A stretch of DNA of 64,000 nucleotides from Scylla paramamosain (GCF_035594125.1 NC_087161.1:1404001-1468000), one strand, 5' to 3'; shown: positions 32,080-61,349, counted from the stretch's first letter. The notes: a model not told the origin generated them from the sequence alone. Translations and numbers: made by a program.

Positions 32080-34040
32080 GAGAGTGAGAGTGTGGTGTGT
32101 GGGTGTGGGGTTTTGTGGTGTGTGAGAGAGAGAGAGAGGGGTGTATGTAAGGGTGCATGCACAGAGGAGGCTGATTTTCTTGTGTGAGTGAGCAGCGCCA
32201 GCGTTCCCTGTGCAAGCACCCAAAGGGCAGTGTCACACTGAGTGGCAGCATGGCATGACCAGTGTCATGTCACAGTGTCTGGCCAGGCCACACACACAGT
32301 GCACAGGTCACCCTGGCACCCAGTATGGACAGGCATGTTGTCTGAGCCTAAGGCTATTTGTGCACTGGAGGCAGAGGGAGACACCAGCTGCATCCTCTTC
32401 ATGCTGAAGGGAAGCTACTGAAAGATTTGATAAGTAGTGCAACAATGTAAGGAAACATGCACTGGAGGCAGAAGGAGACACTGGCTGCATCCTTTCCATG
32501 CTGAAGAGAAGCTACTGAAAGGTTTGATAAGTTGTGTGACAGTCTAAAGAAATGTGATGAAGAGTTGTTTGAGCATTACTGAATGACCTCGGCTTGTTTT
32601 TGCTGAAGTGTTGCAGGTTGTGCGGCCTCACAGCTACAGGCAGAACACGCAGCTTTACAGGGCAATGTCTACACAGGAAAGATTGACTGTTCCCAGAGTG
32701 GTAGTGGCCTCTCTTGCACACATTGTTTTCAGAGTGGTGGTGGCCTTTCTTGCACACACTGCTCCCAGAGTGGTGGTGGCCTCTCTTGTGATGGTAGGTG
32801 GAATAGATGATGATCTGGCAAGTGTTATTGTTGTATTTCTCTTTTATTGTTATATTTATTTTGTGGCATTGAAGATGGTAGGTGGAGGAGATTTGGAAAC
32901 TAATTTATTGTGGTGTGTGTGTGGTGGAGGGAATCACACTTATACACACAACATATATTGAAATAAAGAACAGTCTATGAGAGAGAGAGAGAGAGAAATG
33001 ATTTTACATAGAAAAAAGAACAAGTAAGATGGTTTTAACATGAGATGCCTTCCAGTTGTTTGGGAGAATTAGCCGTGCACTGCACTTCCTCTTCCCTCCT
33101 ACAGTAAGCTTAGTTGAGTGGGAGGTTTTTATCTAGTTACTGGTTAAATATTATTCTTAAGATAAGGTGTGGCCAAGGATTACGTCAAGCAAAGTAAGGT
33201 CGTGGCATTCTTAGTATTGTTTGTTCCAGTTTGTGTGTAGCAAAATCCTGTTTCATGAATATAGTTATTACTAATATTGCACATGTCCTGGTTTCATTCG
33301 TTTATCCTATTATTTTCTATTATTTTCTATCTTGTGGCAATATATTATTTTGGTGTGTGTGTATGTGCATGTGAGAGAGAGAAAGAGAGAGAGAGATGGC
33401 CGAGAATATTAAAATCAATCACTTGTTTATAAGAGCAGGAAAAAAAAATTGCATTTGAGATGTTGCTAAGATCAGAGAGAGTGCGAGTGAGAGTAAATAA
33501 GGGTAGAATAGAAAATAGAACAAAGAGCAGAGAGATGAACGACTGACGAAAGATAGATTTAGAAGATAAAAGGAAGGACAAAGAGATCAGTGAGTATACA
33601 GGAAAAGACGAATGAATTAACAAAGGAAGTGAAAGTAAACGGGATAATGTAGGAACAGTAAAAAATAAAATATACAGGAAACAGGAGAGGGAGAGAAAGA
33701 AGAGAAATGAGAGTACCTGATGAATAAAGAGAATAAGTCACAAAATAGGTGAAGAGATTGAGGCGCTGTTGCAAGGGAGAAAATTAATAAATAATCCTGT
33801 CGTTATGGACATCCTTAATCCTGTCTGTTCCTTCACACAATTTGTTTTGAATGGATCCAAATTCTCCAAGAGTTCCATGAATTGAGTAGTAGAACACAAT
33901 GCTCTTGAATTACAGTAATTTGGTGATACGTTTTGATGATAACCATATTTTTTTTTTCTTTTACCCTAAAGTCTATGACATTTCTTGTACTGCAAAACAA
34001 GCCACAATAAATAAATAAATAAATAAAATCCTGCCAGTTT
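32080..34040. other. Intergenic, no gene seen
   Basis: It contains two similar ~110-bp stretches around 32350-32530 (both with CTGGAGGCAGAnGGAGACAC), a triple GTGGTGGCCTCTCTTGC repeat (32700-32790), short GA arrays near 32980 and 33375, and an AAATAAAT run at 34010-34028. Confidence 0.5.
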
Positions 34041-34044
34041 CAAG

Positions 34045-34355
34045 TGTGCTAGACTGCATGCCTTCTCTCCTCCTGCAGTCTCGCTGCACAAGACTTTCTT
34101 CTCTCACCCCTATTCTGTCCACCTCTCTAGTGCAAGAGTTAACTAGTATTCTCAATCATTCATCCCTTTCTCTGGTAAACTCTGGAACTCCCTTCCTGCT
34201 TCTGTATTTCCACCTTCCTATGACTTGAATTCCTTCAAGAGGGAGGTTTCAAGACACTTATCCTTCAATTTTTGACTACCACTTTGTACCCTTTCCTTTT
34301 TTTTTTTTTTTTATTGGATTTTTGTTGCCCTTGGCCAGTGTCCCTTCTACATAAA
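34045..34355 (+). mobile_element. LINE 3' end fragment, plus strand
   Basis: The C-terminal coding and 3' UTR part of the jockey/I-like family (TGCAAGAGTTAACTAGTATT to TGCCCTTGGCCAGTGTCC and an A-rich tail). Confidence 0.85.
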
Positions 34356-34377
34356 AAAAGGAAACACATTCTTTTTT

Positions 34378-35490
34378 TTTTTTATGTAAGAGGGGCACTG
34401 ACCAGGGCAGCACACTTACAATACAAAAAAAAATAAAAAAATAAAAGGATAAATGTCTTGAAACCTCTCTTGAAAGAGTTCAAGTCACAGAAAGGAGAAA
34501 ATACAGTACCAGGAAGGAAATTCCAGATTTTACCAGAGAAAGGGATGAATAATTGAGAATACTGGTTAACTCTTGCATTAGAAAGGTGGACAGAACAGGG
34601 GTGAAAGAAAGAAGAAAGTCTTGTGCAGCTAGGCCATGTGAGGAGGGGAGTCATGCAGTTAGCATGAAAATAGCAATAGAAAATAGCAAGAGATGCAACA
34701 TAGCGGCGATGAGGAAGAGGATGAAGACAGTTAGAGGAGAGTTGATAAGACGAAAAGCTTTTGATTCCACCCTGTCTAAAAGAGAGGTATGAGTGGAATT
34801 CCCCATGCATGTGAAGCATACTCCATACATGGATGGATAAGGTCCCTGTACAGACTTAGCAGCTGGGGGGGGGGTAAGAAAAGCTGGCAGAGACAACTCA
34901 GAACACCAAACTTCATAGAAGCTGTTTTAGCTAGAGATGAAATGTGAAGTTTCCAGTTAAGGTCAGTAGAAGAAGGGGACAGTTTATTGTCATTGAAGAA
35001 GATGGGATAGTTATCTGGAAGGCTGTGTTGAGTTGATAGATGGAGGAATTGAGTTTTTGAAGTATTGAAGAATACTAGATTTGCTCTGCCCCAATCAAAA
35101 ATTTTAGAGAGATCAGAAATCAGGCATTCTGTGGCTTTGCTGCGTGAACCGTTTGCTTCCTGAAAGGTTGGACATTTAGGAAAAAGACGTGGAAAGCTGT
35201 AGGGTGGTTTCATCAGCATAGGAGTGGATAGGGCAAGAAGTTTGGTTTGGAAGATCACTGATGAATAATAGGAAGAGAGTGGGTGGCAGGACAGAAGCCC
35301 GAGGAACACCACTATAAATAGATTTAGGAGAACAGTGACCGTCTTCCACAGCAGCAATAGAACGGTCAGAAAAGAAACAAGAAGTTACAGAGAGAAGGGT
35401 AAAAGCCATAGGAGGGTAATCTGGAAATCAAAACTTTGTGTCAGACTCTATCAAAGGCTTTTGATATGTCTAAAGCAACACCAAATATAC
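34378..35490 (-). mobile_element. 5'-truncated, frameshifted LINE copy
   Basis: Minus strand, with its poly(A) end at 34378. It covers the reverse transcriptase second half (SGVPRASVLPPTLF, HSYADETTLQ) through the C-terminus. The YADD box reads YADE, so a catalytic Asp is lost; GVPQGS reads GVPRAS. It is truncated near 35490 just after the SKAFD box. More decayed than the other copies. Confidence 0.88.
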
Positions 35491-35659
35491 ATACAATGAT
35501 CATTTAGTTATTCATTGTCATGACTTGAGAAATGCGTGTACTCATTGCCGCAACTGTAACTATGGCAGAACAGAATCCGCTGCGTACGAGTATATAACAA
35601 TAATGTCTTTGCATACAGCACCTTTCTTTGCTCTTCTTTATCCCTCCACCAGTACAGAT

Positions 35660-35775
35660 TTCCCATAAGAACATAAGAAAATAAGGGAAGCAAAAAGAAG
35701 CCATCAGGCCCTTTAGTTAGTCTCCTCTCAATCTAGGCTGCTCCACTTCACCTAATCCCAGGCTGATCCATTCTA
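35660..35775. mobile_element. Candidate short interspersed repeat
   Basis: AAGAACATAAGAAAATAAGG followed by AGAAGCCATCAGGCC has the look of a repeat common in decapod assemblies. This is recalled, not aligned, and only one copy lies in the window. Confidence 0.3.
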
Positions 35776-35904
35776 CCTCGGCTGCAGTATATCACTTTCG
35801 TCACGGTGCCTTAACTTGTTCACTGCTAAGATCTTCCCCCCCCCCCTTTTTTTTTCTCTCGCTTTTTAATATTGAGAGCACTAAAAAAATGAGTGCTTGG
35901 ATAC

Positions 35905-35909
<5 letters not shown>

Positions 35910-35936
<27 letters not shown>
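35910..35936. repeat. (GA)n microsatellite
   Basis: A short GA array. The surrounding 35776-36270 stretch shows no gene. Confidence 0.9.
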
Positions 35937-35938
<2 letters not shown>

Positions 35939-36273
35939 ATATGGTTAAATTTGTCTTTTCTATGCTATTTAAAAGACTGCAACACATAAGTAATTGTCTA
36001 GAATAGGTGATTACAGGAAAAAATATTTGTCTAGTACGGTAATGAAAGAGTTAAGTCAGTAATTTCTTCAGTAAGGTGGAACATCATAGTGCGACCATCA
36101 CACCAGCACCCACAGAGATCATTCTAAATCTACACAGAAAACTTAACCATAGAGTACCATGAAAACAAATGGGATTTGCCCACAGAAATGTATCTGAAAA
36201 AGAAAAGAAAAGTGCTGGTTTTATTAAGATGAGTTATTATGTGCCTCAAACGGTGTGTTTAAGCAAGAGAAGT

Positions 36274-36479
<206 letters not shown>

Positions 36480-36480
<1 letters not shown>

Positions 36481-37035
36481 ACAAAAAATGAGTCTAGTAA
36501 GGTAAAATGTAAGTGAAGTAAGTAAAAAAAAATGAAATAAAAAAAGGTTGTGTGTGATGAAAACTAGGAGAGCAAAGAAAAGTTCTATACTTTTAGAAAT
36601 AAAAAAATAAACAAATGAATAAGATAAATATAAAGCGATAGAGATCATCCGCAATAAATGAAAAAGTAAATATATAAAATCATATTGCACCGTCTACATG
36701 AATATCTAACAATCACACACAAACACACGATCAAACAAACGAAACACAGATAGACCGTCAAAAAAAAAAAAAAAAAAAAAAGACAAAACACACTATGCAT
36801 CAACATAAAGTGGCCTGGAGACAAAACAGCGAAATGATAGAAGGTAGAAGTTAGCAGAACACGATCCACTGACACTTTCCCAGCCTGGAAAGAGTCATTA
36901 TCCTGGGGCATTTGCAGTGGCCTTCGCTCACAGCTGACTAATGTTGGCTCTGGTTTCTGGGGGTGGTGGAGGCAACGGGAGACTAATGCAACCTTGTTCT
37001 CTCTGATTATACTGAAAAATCACTCTCTACTATCT
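36480..37035. other. A-rich spacer, no gene
   Basis: A-rich with a poly(A) run at 36760-36781. No coding frame was seen. Confidence 0.5.
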
Positions 37036-40000
37036 TTTTTTTTTTTTTTTTATGTAGGAAGGATACTGGCCAAGGGCAACAAAAATCCAATAAAAAAAAA
37101 TATGCCCTCTGAAATGCCAGTCCCATAAAAGGGTCAAAGCAGTAGTCAAAAATTGATGAATAAGTGTCTTGAAACCTCCCTCTTGAAGGAATTCAAGTCA
37201 TAGGAAGGTGGAAATACAGAAGCAGGCAGGGAGTTCCAGAGTTTACCAGAGAAAGGGATGAATGATTGAGAATACTGGTTAACTCTTGCGTTAGAGAGGT
37301 GGACAGAATAGGGGTGAGAGAAAGAAGAAAGTCTTGTGCAGCGAGGCCGCGGAAGGAGGGGAGGCATGCAGTTAGCAAGATCAGAAGAGCAGTTAGCATG
37401 AAAATAACGGTAGAAGACAGCTAGGTATGCAACATTGCGGCGGTGAGAGAGAGGCTGAAGACAGTCAGTTAGAGGAGAGGAGTTGATGAGACGAAAAAGC
37501 TTTTGATTCCACCCTGTCTAGAAGAGCAGTATGAGTGGAACCCCCCAGACATGTGAAGCATACTCCATACATGGACGGATAAGGCCCTTGTACAGAGTTA
37601 GCATCTGGGGGGGGGGTGAGAAAAACTAGCGGAGACGTCTCAAAACACCTAACTTCATAGAAGCTGTTTTAGCTAGAGATGAGATGTGAAGTTTCCAGTT
37701 CAGATTATAAGTAAAGGACAGACCGAGGATGTTCAGTGTAGGAGAGGGGGACAGTTGAGTGTCATTGAAGAAGAGGGGATAGTTGTCTGGAAGGTTGTGT
37801 CGAGTTGATAGATGGAAGAATTGAGTTTTTGAGGCATTGAACAATACCAAGTTTGCTCTGCCCCAATCAGAAGTTTTAGAAAGATCAGAAGTCAAGCGTT
37901 CTGTGGCTTCCCTGCGTGATATGTTTACCTCCTGAAGGGTTGGACGTCTATGAAAAGACGTGGAAAAGTGCAGGGTGGTATCATCAGCGTAGGAGTGGAT
38001 AGGACAAGAAGTTTGGTTTAGATCATTAATGAATAATAAGAAGAGAGTGGGTGACAGGACAGAACCCTGAGGAACACCACTGTTAATAGATTTAGGAGAA
38101 GAACAGTGACCGTCTACCACAGCAGCAATAGAACGGTCAGAAAGGAAACTTGAGATGAAGTTACAGAGAGAAGGATAGAAACCGTAGGAGGGTAGTTTGG
38201 AAATCAAAGCTTTGTGCCAGACTCAATCAAAAGCTTTTGACATGTCCAAGGCAACAGCAAAAGTTTCACCAAAATCTCTAAAAGAGGATGACCAAGACTC
38301 AGTAAGGAAAGCCAGAAGATCACCAGTAGAGCGGCCTTGACGGAACCCATACTGGCAATCAGATAGAAGATTGTGAAGTGATAGATGTTTAAGAATCTTC
38401 CTGTTGAGGATAGGTTCAAAAACTTTAGATAGGCAGGAAATTAAAGCAATAGGACGGTAGTTTGAGGGATTAGAACGGTCACCCTTTTTAGGAACAGGTT
38501 GAATGTAGGCAAACTTCCAGCAAGGAGGAAAGGTAGATGTTGACAGACAGAGCTGAAAGAGTTTGACTAGGCAAGGTGCAAGCACGGATGCACAGTTTCG
38601 GAGAACAATAGGAGGGACCCCATCAGGTCCATAAACCTGCCGAGTGTTTAGGCCAGCGAGGGCATGGAAAACATCATTGCGAAGAATTTTAATACGTGGC
38701 ATGAAGTAGTCAGAGGGTGGAGGAGAGGGAGGAACAAGCCCAGAATCGTCCAAGGTAGAATTTTTAGCAAAGGTTTGAGCGAAGAGTTCAGCTTTAGAAA
38801 TAGATGTGATAGCAGTGGTGCCATCTGGTTGAAATAGAGGAGGGAAAGAAGAAGAAGCAAAGTTATTGGAGATATTTTTGGCTAGATGCCAGAAATCACG
38901 AGGGGAGTGAGATCTTGAAAGGTTTTGACATTTTCTGTTAATGAAGGAGTTTTTGGCTAGTTGGAGAACAGACTTGGCATGGTTCCGGGCAGAAATATAA
39001 AGTGCATGAGATTCTGGTGATGGAAGGCCACCTCTCTATCATGTATAGCACGAGAACAAGCTGTGTTAAACCAAGGTTTAGAAGGTTTAGGACGAGAAAA
39101 AGAGTGAGGAATGTACGCCTCCATGCCAGACACTATCACCTCTGTTATGCGCTCAGCACACAAAGACGGATCTCTGACACGGAAGCAGTAGTCATTCCAA
39201 GGAAAATCAGCAAAATACCTCCTCAGGTCTCCCCAACTAACAGAGGCAAAACGCCAGAGGCACCTTCGCTTAGGGGGATCCTGAGGAGGGATTGGAGCGA
39301 TAGGACAAGATAAAGATATGAGAATGTGATTGGAGGAGCCCAACGGAGAAAAAAGGGTGACAGCATAAGCAGAAGGATTAGAAGTCAGGAAAAGGTCAAG
39401 AATGTTGGGCGTATCTCCAAGACGGTCAGGAATACGAGTAGGGTGTTGCACCAATTGCTCTAGGTCATGGAGGATAGCAAAGTTGTAGGCTAGTTCACCA
39501 GGATGGTCAGTGAAGGGAGAGGAAAGCCAAAGTTGGTGGTGAACATTGAAGTCTCCAAGAATGGAGATCTCTGCAAAAGGGAAGAGGGTCAGAATGTGCT
39601 CCCCTTTGGAAGTTAAGTAGTCAAAGAATTTCTTATAGTCAGAGGAGTTAGGTGAGAGGTATACAGCACAGATAAATTTAGTATGAGAGTGACTCTGTAT
39701 TCGTAGCCAGATGGTGGAAAACTCGGAAGATTCAAGAACGTGGGCAGGAGAGCAGGTTAAGTCATTGCGCACATAAACGCAGCATCCAGCTTTGGATCGA
39801 AAATGAGGATAGAGAAAGTAGGAGGGAACAGAAAAGGGGCTACTGTCAGTTGCCTCAGACACCTGAGTTTCAGTGAGGAAAAGAAGATGAAGTTTAGAAG
39901 AGAAGAGGTGGTGTTCTACAGATTGAAAATTAAATCTTAGACCGCGAATGTTGCAGAAGTTAATGAAGAAAAAGTTGAGGGGGGGTGTCAAGACACTTAG

Positions 40001-40087
40001 GGTCGTCGACAGAAAGGCAGTCCGACCTGGGGACATTTATGGTCCCCTCCCCAGATGGGACTCCGAGGATGGTGTAGGAGTCGCCAT
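37036..40087 (-). mobile_element. Near-complete jockey/I-like non-LTR retrotransposon, inactivated
   Basis: The longest copy of the family (about 3.05 kb), with a poly(A) tail at 37036-37056. Minus-strand order: MATPTPSSES start at 40087, a stop after 16 codons, then the endonuclease frame from 40036 ([35 protein letters not shown]); reverse transcriptase from 38753 (YGPDGVPPIV, PVPKKGDRSNPSNYRPIAL, DMSKAFD, SGVPQGSVLSPTLF, YADDTTLHFS); and a C-terminal region ending near 37146. At least three frameshifts or stops break it. The endonuclease S-D-H motif reads S-N-H, losing the catalytic Asp. No gag-like ORF1 was found upstream, so it may be 5' truncated or of a single-ORF family. Clade is a guess. 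Confidence 0.93.
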
Positions 40088-40089
40088 GA

Positions 40090-41630
40090 TGATTTTAAAA
40101 TTTTTTGAGTGAAGGGTGTGTGTGTTATTAGGTGCTTGTAGTTTTGTGTGGAGGAAGAGAGTTGTCTTTAGAGGGCAGGCTGTGACTGTCCCCTTGTGTT
40201 GTGAGACACAAAGGGAAACGTTCAGTGAGGTCACAGCTGGGTTTAATGATAAGTTCACAGCACCCCCTGAACAGTGCTTTAGACCTCACTGGGAGTAATT
40301 ATCGTTTCGGCAGGTGTCTACTGCCTCCTCTAATTGCGGGGTTGTGTGATTACATTATATCTATTATACATCATGCCCGTATTCTCTCAAACGTGTTGGC
40401 GGCTTGTCTTGTCTACTAACATGGTGTGGTAGTCATTGGCGTTTTCAAGGTTATTGTTGATTTGTTATTCTAACAGTAGTTTGATAAGGATTTACGTCAT
40501 CAATGAGGGAAAAAAAAAAAAATCTGTCAGAACCCGACTAGCCATCACTGTGGTCTTTGAAAATAGTCCTAATAAATGTTTGAAAATATACAGATCATGG
40601 TATGTTTTGTAAATTTGATGTATGCTCTTCAACTTTGCCTATTCAATTAAGCGTCCTTGGCTTAAATAGATACATTAAAAGTGGCCGTAGAGTGTTTATT
40701 CAACTGGCGATCTTAATATTATGCATTCCCCTTCGTTACGTAAGGTTGGCTATCTGTCTGTCCGTGTGTCTGTCAGTCTGTCTGTGTGAGTGTGTGTGGT
40801 GACATACTAAGGGGGGGGACATAATATTGATTCGGTAGTATCGGATGGCCTCTCCATATTTCCGCAAATTACTGTAACTTGTGATGATTGACAACACCAT
40901 GGTGTTACGAAAAGAGATAGCCATGTCACTCTTCTCTCCCCGGAGACTCTCACGGAGATATTTTGTTCATTGCTTAACGAGAGAAAAAAAGTTAAAATAC
41001 AATGTTTTGGTATGAAGTCAGCGCCAGATTGTAGCCCCGCGGAAGAATACACGCGCCAAAATATACTGTTTAAATTATCTCGCATGGGAATGGTTGTAGT
41101 ACGATGAATGGAGGAGAAAACCAAATCGACGCAATGAGTGAGCGTACAGAAATATAAGGAAGGGATGGGAGATTACCCCAGGGTGTATAACCCGAGGGCA
41201 GGCCACCCACGGCAGGACAGCAGACGACACCAAGTCACGTGGGGCTCCATGGGTCTGTTGTCACTAACCTCTCCTCATTCTGACAAGACGTAATTCAATC
41301 ACACATAAATAATCACGTGGGAAACGCCAAAGGGCGACCTACATATGACATAACTTTTTAAAAGGCCACCCCATAACAAAGGCTCGACCTGATTTAAACG
41401 AGCGACAGATGAACAGACTTGTATCGCGCCTGCCTAGAGCGGAAGATAATATATGAAACAGTCATCGATAGGGTAATATAGTCAAAAGGGCAGCGATGAG
41501 ACATGTGGGTGTCGCCGGCACTAGGCTGGAGTGGACGCGGAAGAGCACTGTCTGGGGAAGGAGTACCGCGGCCGTCATGTCGGAGCTACGTTGAAGCAGA
41601 AGATTATTCAGGAAAATCGTAAATTTCCTT
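40090..41630. other. Region upstream of Smad gene; promoter not located
   Basis: No gene is supported. It contains CTGTCTGTC repeats (40750-40790). TATA-like and E-box (CACGTG at 41317-41322) sequences occur but none can be assigned. The Smad promoter and first leader exon are likely here or in the polypurine tract that follows. Confidence 0.4.
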
Positions 41631-41639
41631 GATTATCTG

Positions 41640-42535
41640 CCCACAGTGGCGGGTCCTGAGGCTCCCGCGGGCAGAGGAGAGACTCAGGCAGGCGGGAGGC
41701 AAAGGAGAAAGGTTTCACGTGAGAAATAACGAAACTATAAGGGAGAAGGTGAGGCCAGACAGCCGGACGAAGGGAGAGAAAAATTTGGAGAACGGAGAAA
41801 AAGAGGGAGAGAACGAGAAGAGGGAGAAGAAACAGTGAAGTTAAGTGAACAAAGACACGAAAGGGAAAATAAACAGGACAGTGAGTGAGAGGAAAAGCAC
41901 TTGAATGAGGTGCATTGAAGGAGGAGGAGGGACGGGGAAGAAAAATAAATATTGATAACCTTCAAGAATAACATCGAGTGTGAACGAAGCTGAATGGAAG
42001 GAGGAGGCACGGAGAGAGGAAGAAAGGGAGAGAGAAGACGAAGTGCTGAAGGATAAACAAGACGATACAGAAAACCCACATACGATAAGAAAATAATGTG
42101 GAGGGAGAGGGAGGAGAAGAAAAACACTGACTGAGGAGGAAGGAAGGAAGGAGAGACTGACAGTGAGACAGAAAGAAGTGCGAAGAAATAGACACACACA
42201 CAAACAGACACAGACCGACTCCCTCGTAGACAAACAAAAAACGTGAATGAATAAAAACAACACGTAGGGGAAAAAAGAAGGAAGGAAAGAACGAAAAACG
42301 GAGACAGACGCAAAAAAAAAAATAATAATAATAAAGGACCACATTTAAAAAGCTGATTGAAAAACCAGAGTACAGTAATCAGAAAAAAAAACAAAAAAAG
42401 AAAGAAAAATAAGAAACTAGACGTCGCGACTTGAGCTAAAACGGGAGAAAGGGACTAAGAAGAGAGAAAGAGAGAGACAGACAGACAGAGGTAGAGGAAG
42501 AGAGAAAGAAAGAGAGAGAGAGGGAGGGTGCATAG
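41640..42535 (+). other. ~0.9-kb polypurine tract, probable Smad2/3 5' leader
   Basis: The + strand is predominantly A and G, made of varied GAGAAGGGA-type words, ending 15 bp before the Smad ATG. It has no repeat unit, so it is not a simple microsatellite. It may be transcribed as the 5' UTR. Frames on the minus strand are Phe/Ser/Leu-rich shadows. Confidence 0.6.
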
Positions 42536-42549
42536 GCCCTCAAGCCAAG

Positions 42550-58670
<16,121 letters not shown>

Positions 58671-58974
58671 GTGAGGCATGCGTTCATGCAAATGCTCATG
58701 CACACACACACAACTTCTGTAAGATTGTTATTAAAAGCACTAACATTTATAGAAGTTGTGTTTGGCTGAAAAGATGTATGTGAAGTCTTTTGGAAGTTAA
58801 TCTAGTCTTAGAAAAAAAAAGTGCCTGATTTACCCTTTGGATTATAGCTATAGTGTCCTTCAGAGTAGGTCCCTTACAACTACACAGACACACAATCTAT
58901 CATTTGAAAAATTGGTGGAAGTTCAGTTTTGTATGCAGCAGCAGTGTCATGCTTCATGTTGTACTCAGAACCCT

Positions 58975-59785
58975 CAAGTTGGGATGCTTGTAGTGACATC
59001 TTCAGGTTGGTGAATGGACTCAGAGCAGGAGAAGCCATTCCTGCAGTTTATTGAGCCTGGCAAATCTGAGGAATATGGTGCTTGGCTGAGAAATCCTGTA
59101 ATAGGTCCAAAGAATGGGCCAGGTTGCTGGGGAACTGTCATAATGCAGCATGTAGTTACATGACTCTCAAAGATTTGGTCTCTTCTGCTAAACTCCATCA
59201 CAAGGATGATGTAAAATCTTTTGATACTGTTTGTTATTGCTTTGGTCTTCTGGTGTGCATTCATGATGTTCAATGCTGCAATAATAAGAAAACAAAACCA
59301 AGCAGTACCATTTTGACTTTGATCCTCAGCTACTTTGCTCGCTTGGACTGGGGAGGCTGATGACTTGTGCTTTAGTTTTGTTGCCTGCCAGTGTGTCCTG
59401 TGTAGCCTTGAGGGGGAGTCATTGCTACTCATGTGGAAGCAGCTTCCATAAAAATGACATACAAAACCATTGCCAGTTCCAGCATCATGGACTGTTTTTT
59501 TTATGGCAATCTTCCAAGATCACTTTTTGAACTGTTGACGCATAGACTATTGGTTAGCTGCAGGAATGCTGTGTGGTCATTCCAAGTTTGGTGATCTTTA
59601 AACTGGTTAACCATTCTTTAGTCAGCTTAACCATCATGGCATTTAAACTGGTTAATCATTCTTTAGTCAGCTTAACCATCATGGCATTGATGCCAAAAAG
59701 CTGCTGAATGTAACCAGTTGCTTCAGCTTGGGTACCACCAAGCTTCTGGCAAAACTTGATGCAGTAATGCTGCTCAGCAGGGAGG
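58975..59785 (-). pseudogene. Degenerate mariner-family transposase
   Basis: Minus-strand frames, broken by many stops and shifts, show the order of a mariner/SETMAR-type transposase. The N-terminal helix-turn-helix appears as EQHYCIKFCQKLGGTQAEAT, with VKLTKEW after it. Near the other end, an HYDSSPA relic of the HxDNAPAH motif and APYSSDLPGS (PPYSPDLAPS motif) follow. The (CA)n array at 59802-59916 sits just outside its N-terminal edge. Long dead; the assignment is by recalled motifs. Confidence 0.6.
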
Positions 59786-59797
59786 ATTATTATTATA

Positions 59798-59918
<121 letters not shown>

Positions 59919-60239
59919 CTGGCTGCAGAAACCCCTTGTAAGACAATATTTCACACTTGTCTTGATGAAAGATAAAGTTGGACTGCCTTGTCATGGATGC
60001 TCATTTCCCTTCTCTCTATTTTCCAGGTAAGTGCACCTGACTGTCCAGCCGAGGGAGAGTGCTGAGGTAAGAGGGGATGGGGCTCTGGTGTGTTGTGAGG
60101 ACTGGTGTTAGCAGAGGGAAGGATGCCTTTTACAGTGCATGTTGCATTGTACTGAAAGAGGAAAGAAGTAAAGGAAGACAGTTTATTGGATGCACTTTCA
60201 CTGTGTAATGCTTTGTGTACTGTAATGTAGAGATTGGTC

Positions 60240-60360
60240 TGAGATGTTGAACTGTGAGAGGAAGTGGCTTGGATTTGAACCCCTGACAGGACAACACTTT
60301 ATGGTGCACAACATCTTACCAGTCAGCACATTGAGGTCACTGTGGCCTAGGAGGTGCTTA
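60240..60360 (-). mobile_element. Possible SINE relic
   Basis: The minus strand has GGGGTTCAAATCCAAGCCAC, a box-B-like string, preceded by a possible tRNA-like head. It is too decayed for a firm call. Confidence 0.3.
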
Positions 60361-60594
60361 ATTGAGGTTGATAGTTCCTCTATTATGCAGCTTTCTTCAT
60401 CAACATCTGTTGTTTCTCGGTAATGCAGATGTTCTTAGGTCTTTTTTTTTCTTGTTACTGCTTTCTTTTACATAGCAGGGGCTTGATCCTTACTGGAATT
60501 ACTTAAATTTTCTCTTTATTAAACTTCATAACCTTTACAAACGAGCGTGATGCCTTGTGTATTGAAGCGCTGAGACTTTAAGCTAAGGGGTAGC

Positions 60595-60665
60595 CATGAA
60601 AGGAAGTGGGCAGGAATCTAACCCAACAACTCACTGCCAATTGAGCTATAACCACTGCCTTGGTG
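60595..60665 (-). mobile_element. Possible tRNA-derived SINE relic
   Basis: The minus strand reads GTGGTTATAGCTCAATTGGC (box A-like TAGCTCAATTGG) and, about 30 bases on, GGTTAGATTCCTG (box B with one change). No A-tail was seen. Confidence 0.45.
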
Positions 60666-61262
60666 TTGGCAAATGATAAAGAGGAGCATAAAGTTGAATG
60701 TTCTATAGCCATCACTAAATTATGTGTGTGTGTGTGTGTAGATTCCCAGTGTGATGATTGTGATGATAAGTACTAAGAAAGATTGAATCTTAGTGCCACT
60801 GGTGTTAATATGAGTGGGCATGTTTGTGAATGACTTGTACAGTTCCTGCTGTGGTGGCCTGACTCACAGGATGTATTCAGCCACATTGGTATCCCTCCTT
60901 GGCTGTGAGAGAGGATCATTCAAAGGGAAAAGTGAGAGTAAAGGGATGAACAAATACTAGGAGTTCTGTTTATTATGTAAAGGGATGATAATACATGAGA
61001 ACGGATATCTGATTATAAATTGATCTCTAGTAAGGTTATCTGTTTTTTTATTTACTAATGAGTGCTACTAAGGCATGTTTGGGAGAACAGGAGGGAAATA
61101 GAATAAGGCTTTTATATAATTTAACACAAACTTGAGAGGGAGAATTGTCTTGCTGTTGTTCTTTGATGCGGAGAGAATTAGATTTGCCTCACATCTAATC
61201 CACACAGTGTTGATGAGGGAGGGTCCTCTCCTGTATAGAAACCTGCAGGTTAAGATTTGAGG

Positions 61263-61263
<1 letters not shown>

Positions 61264-61343
<80 letters not shown>

Positions 61344-61349
61344 TGTGTG
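61264..61349. repeat. (GT)n microsatellite with G-run
   Basis: A GT array followed by a nine-G homopolymer at about 61350-61358. Confidence 0.96.

Noticed and set aside
41735..42394. 219-codon Phe/Ser/Leu frame on the minus strand
   Set aside because: It is the complement of the polypurine tract; the composition explains the lack of stops.
60027..60066. Possible 40-nt Smad exon between TTTTCCAG and GTAAGAGG
   Set aside because: Joined to exon 3 in phase it meets a TGA after a few codons, and it has no Smad-like sequence.
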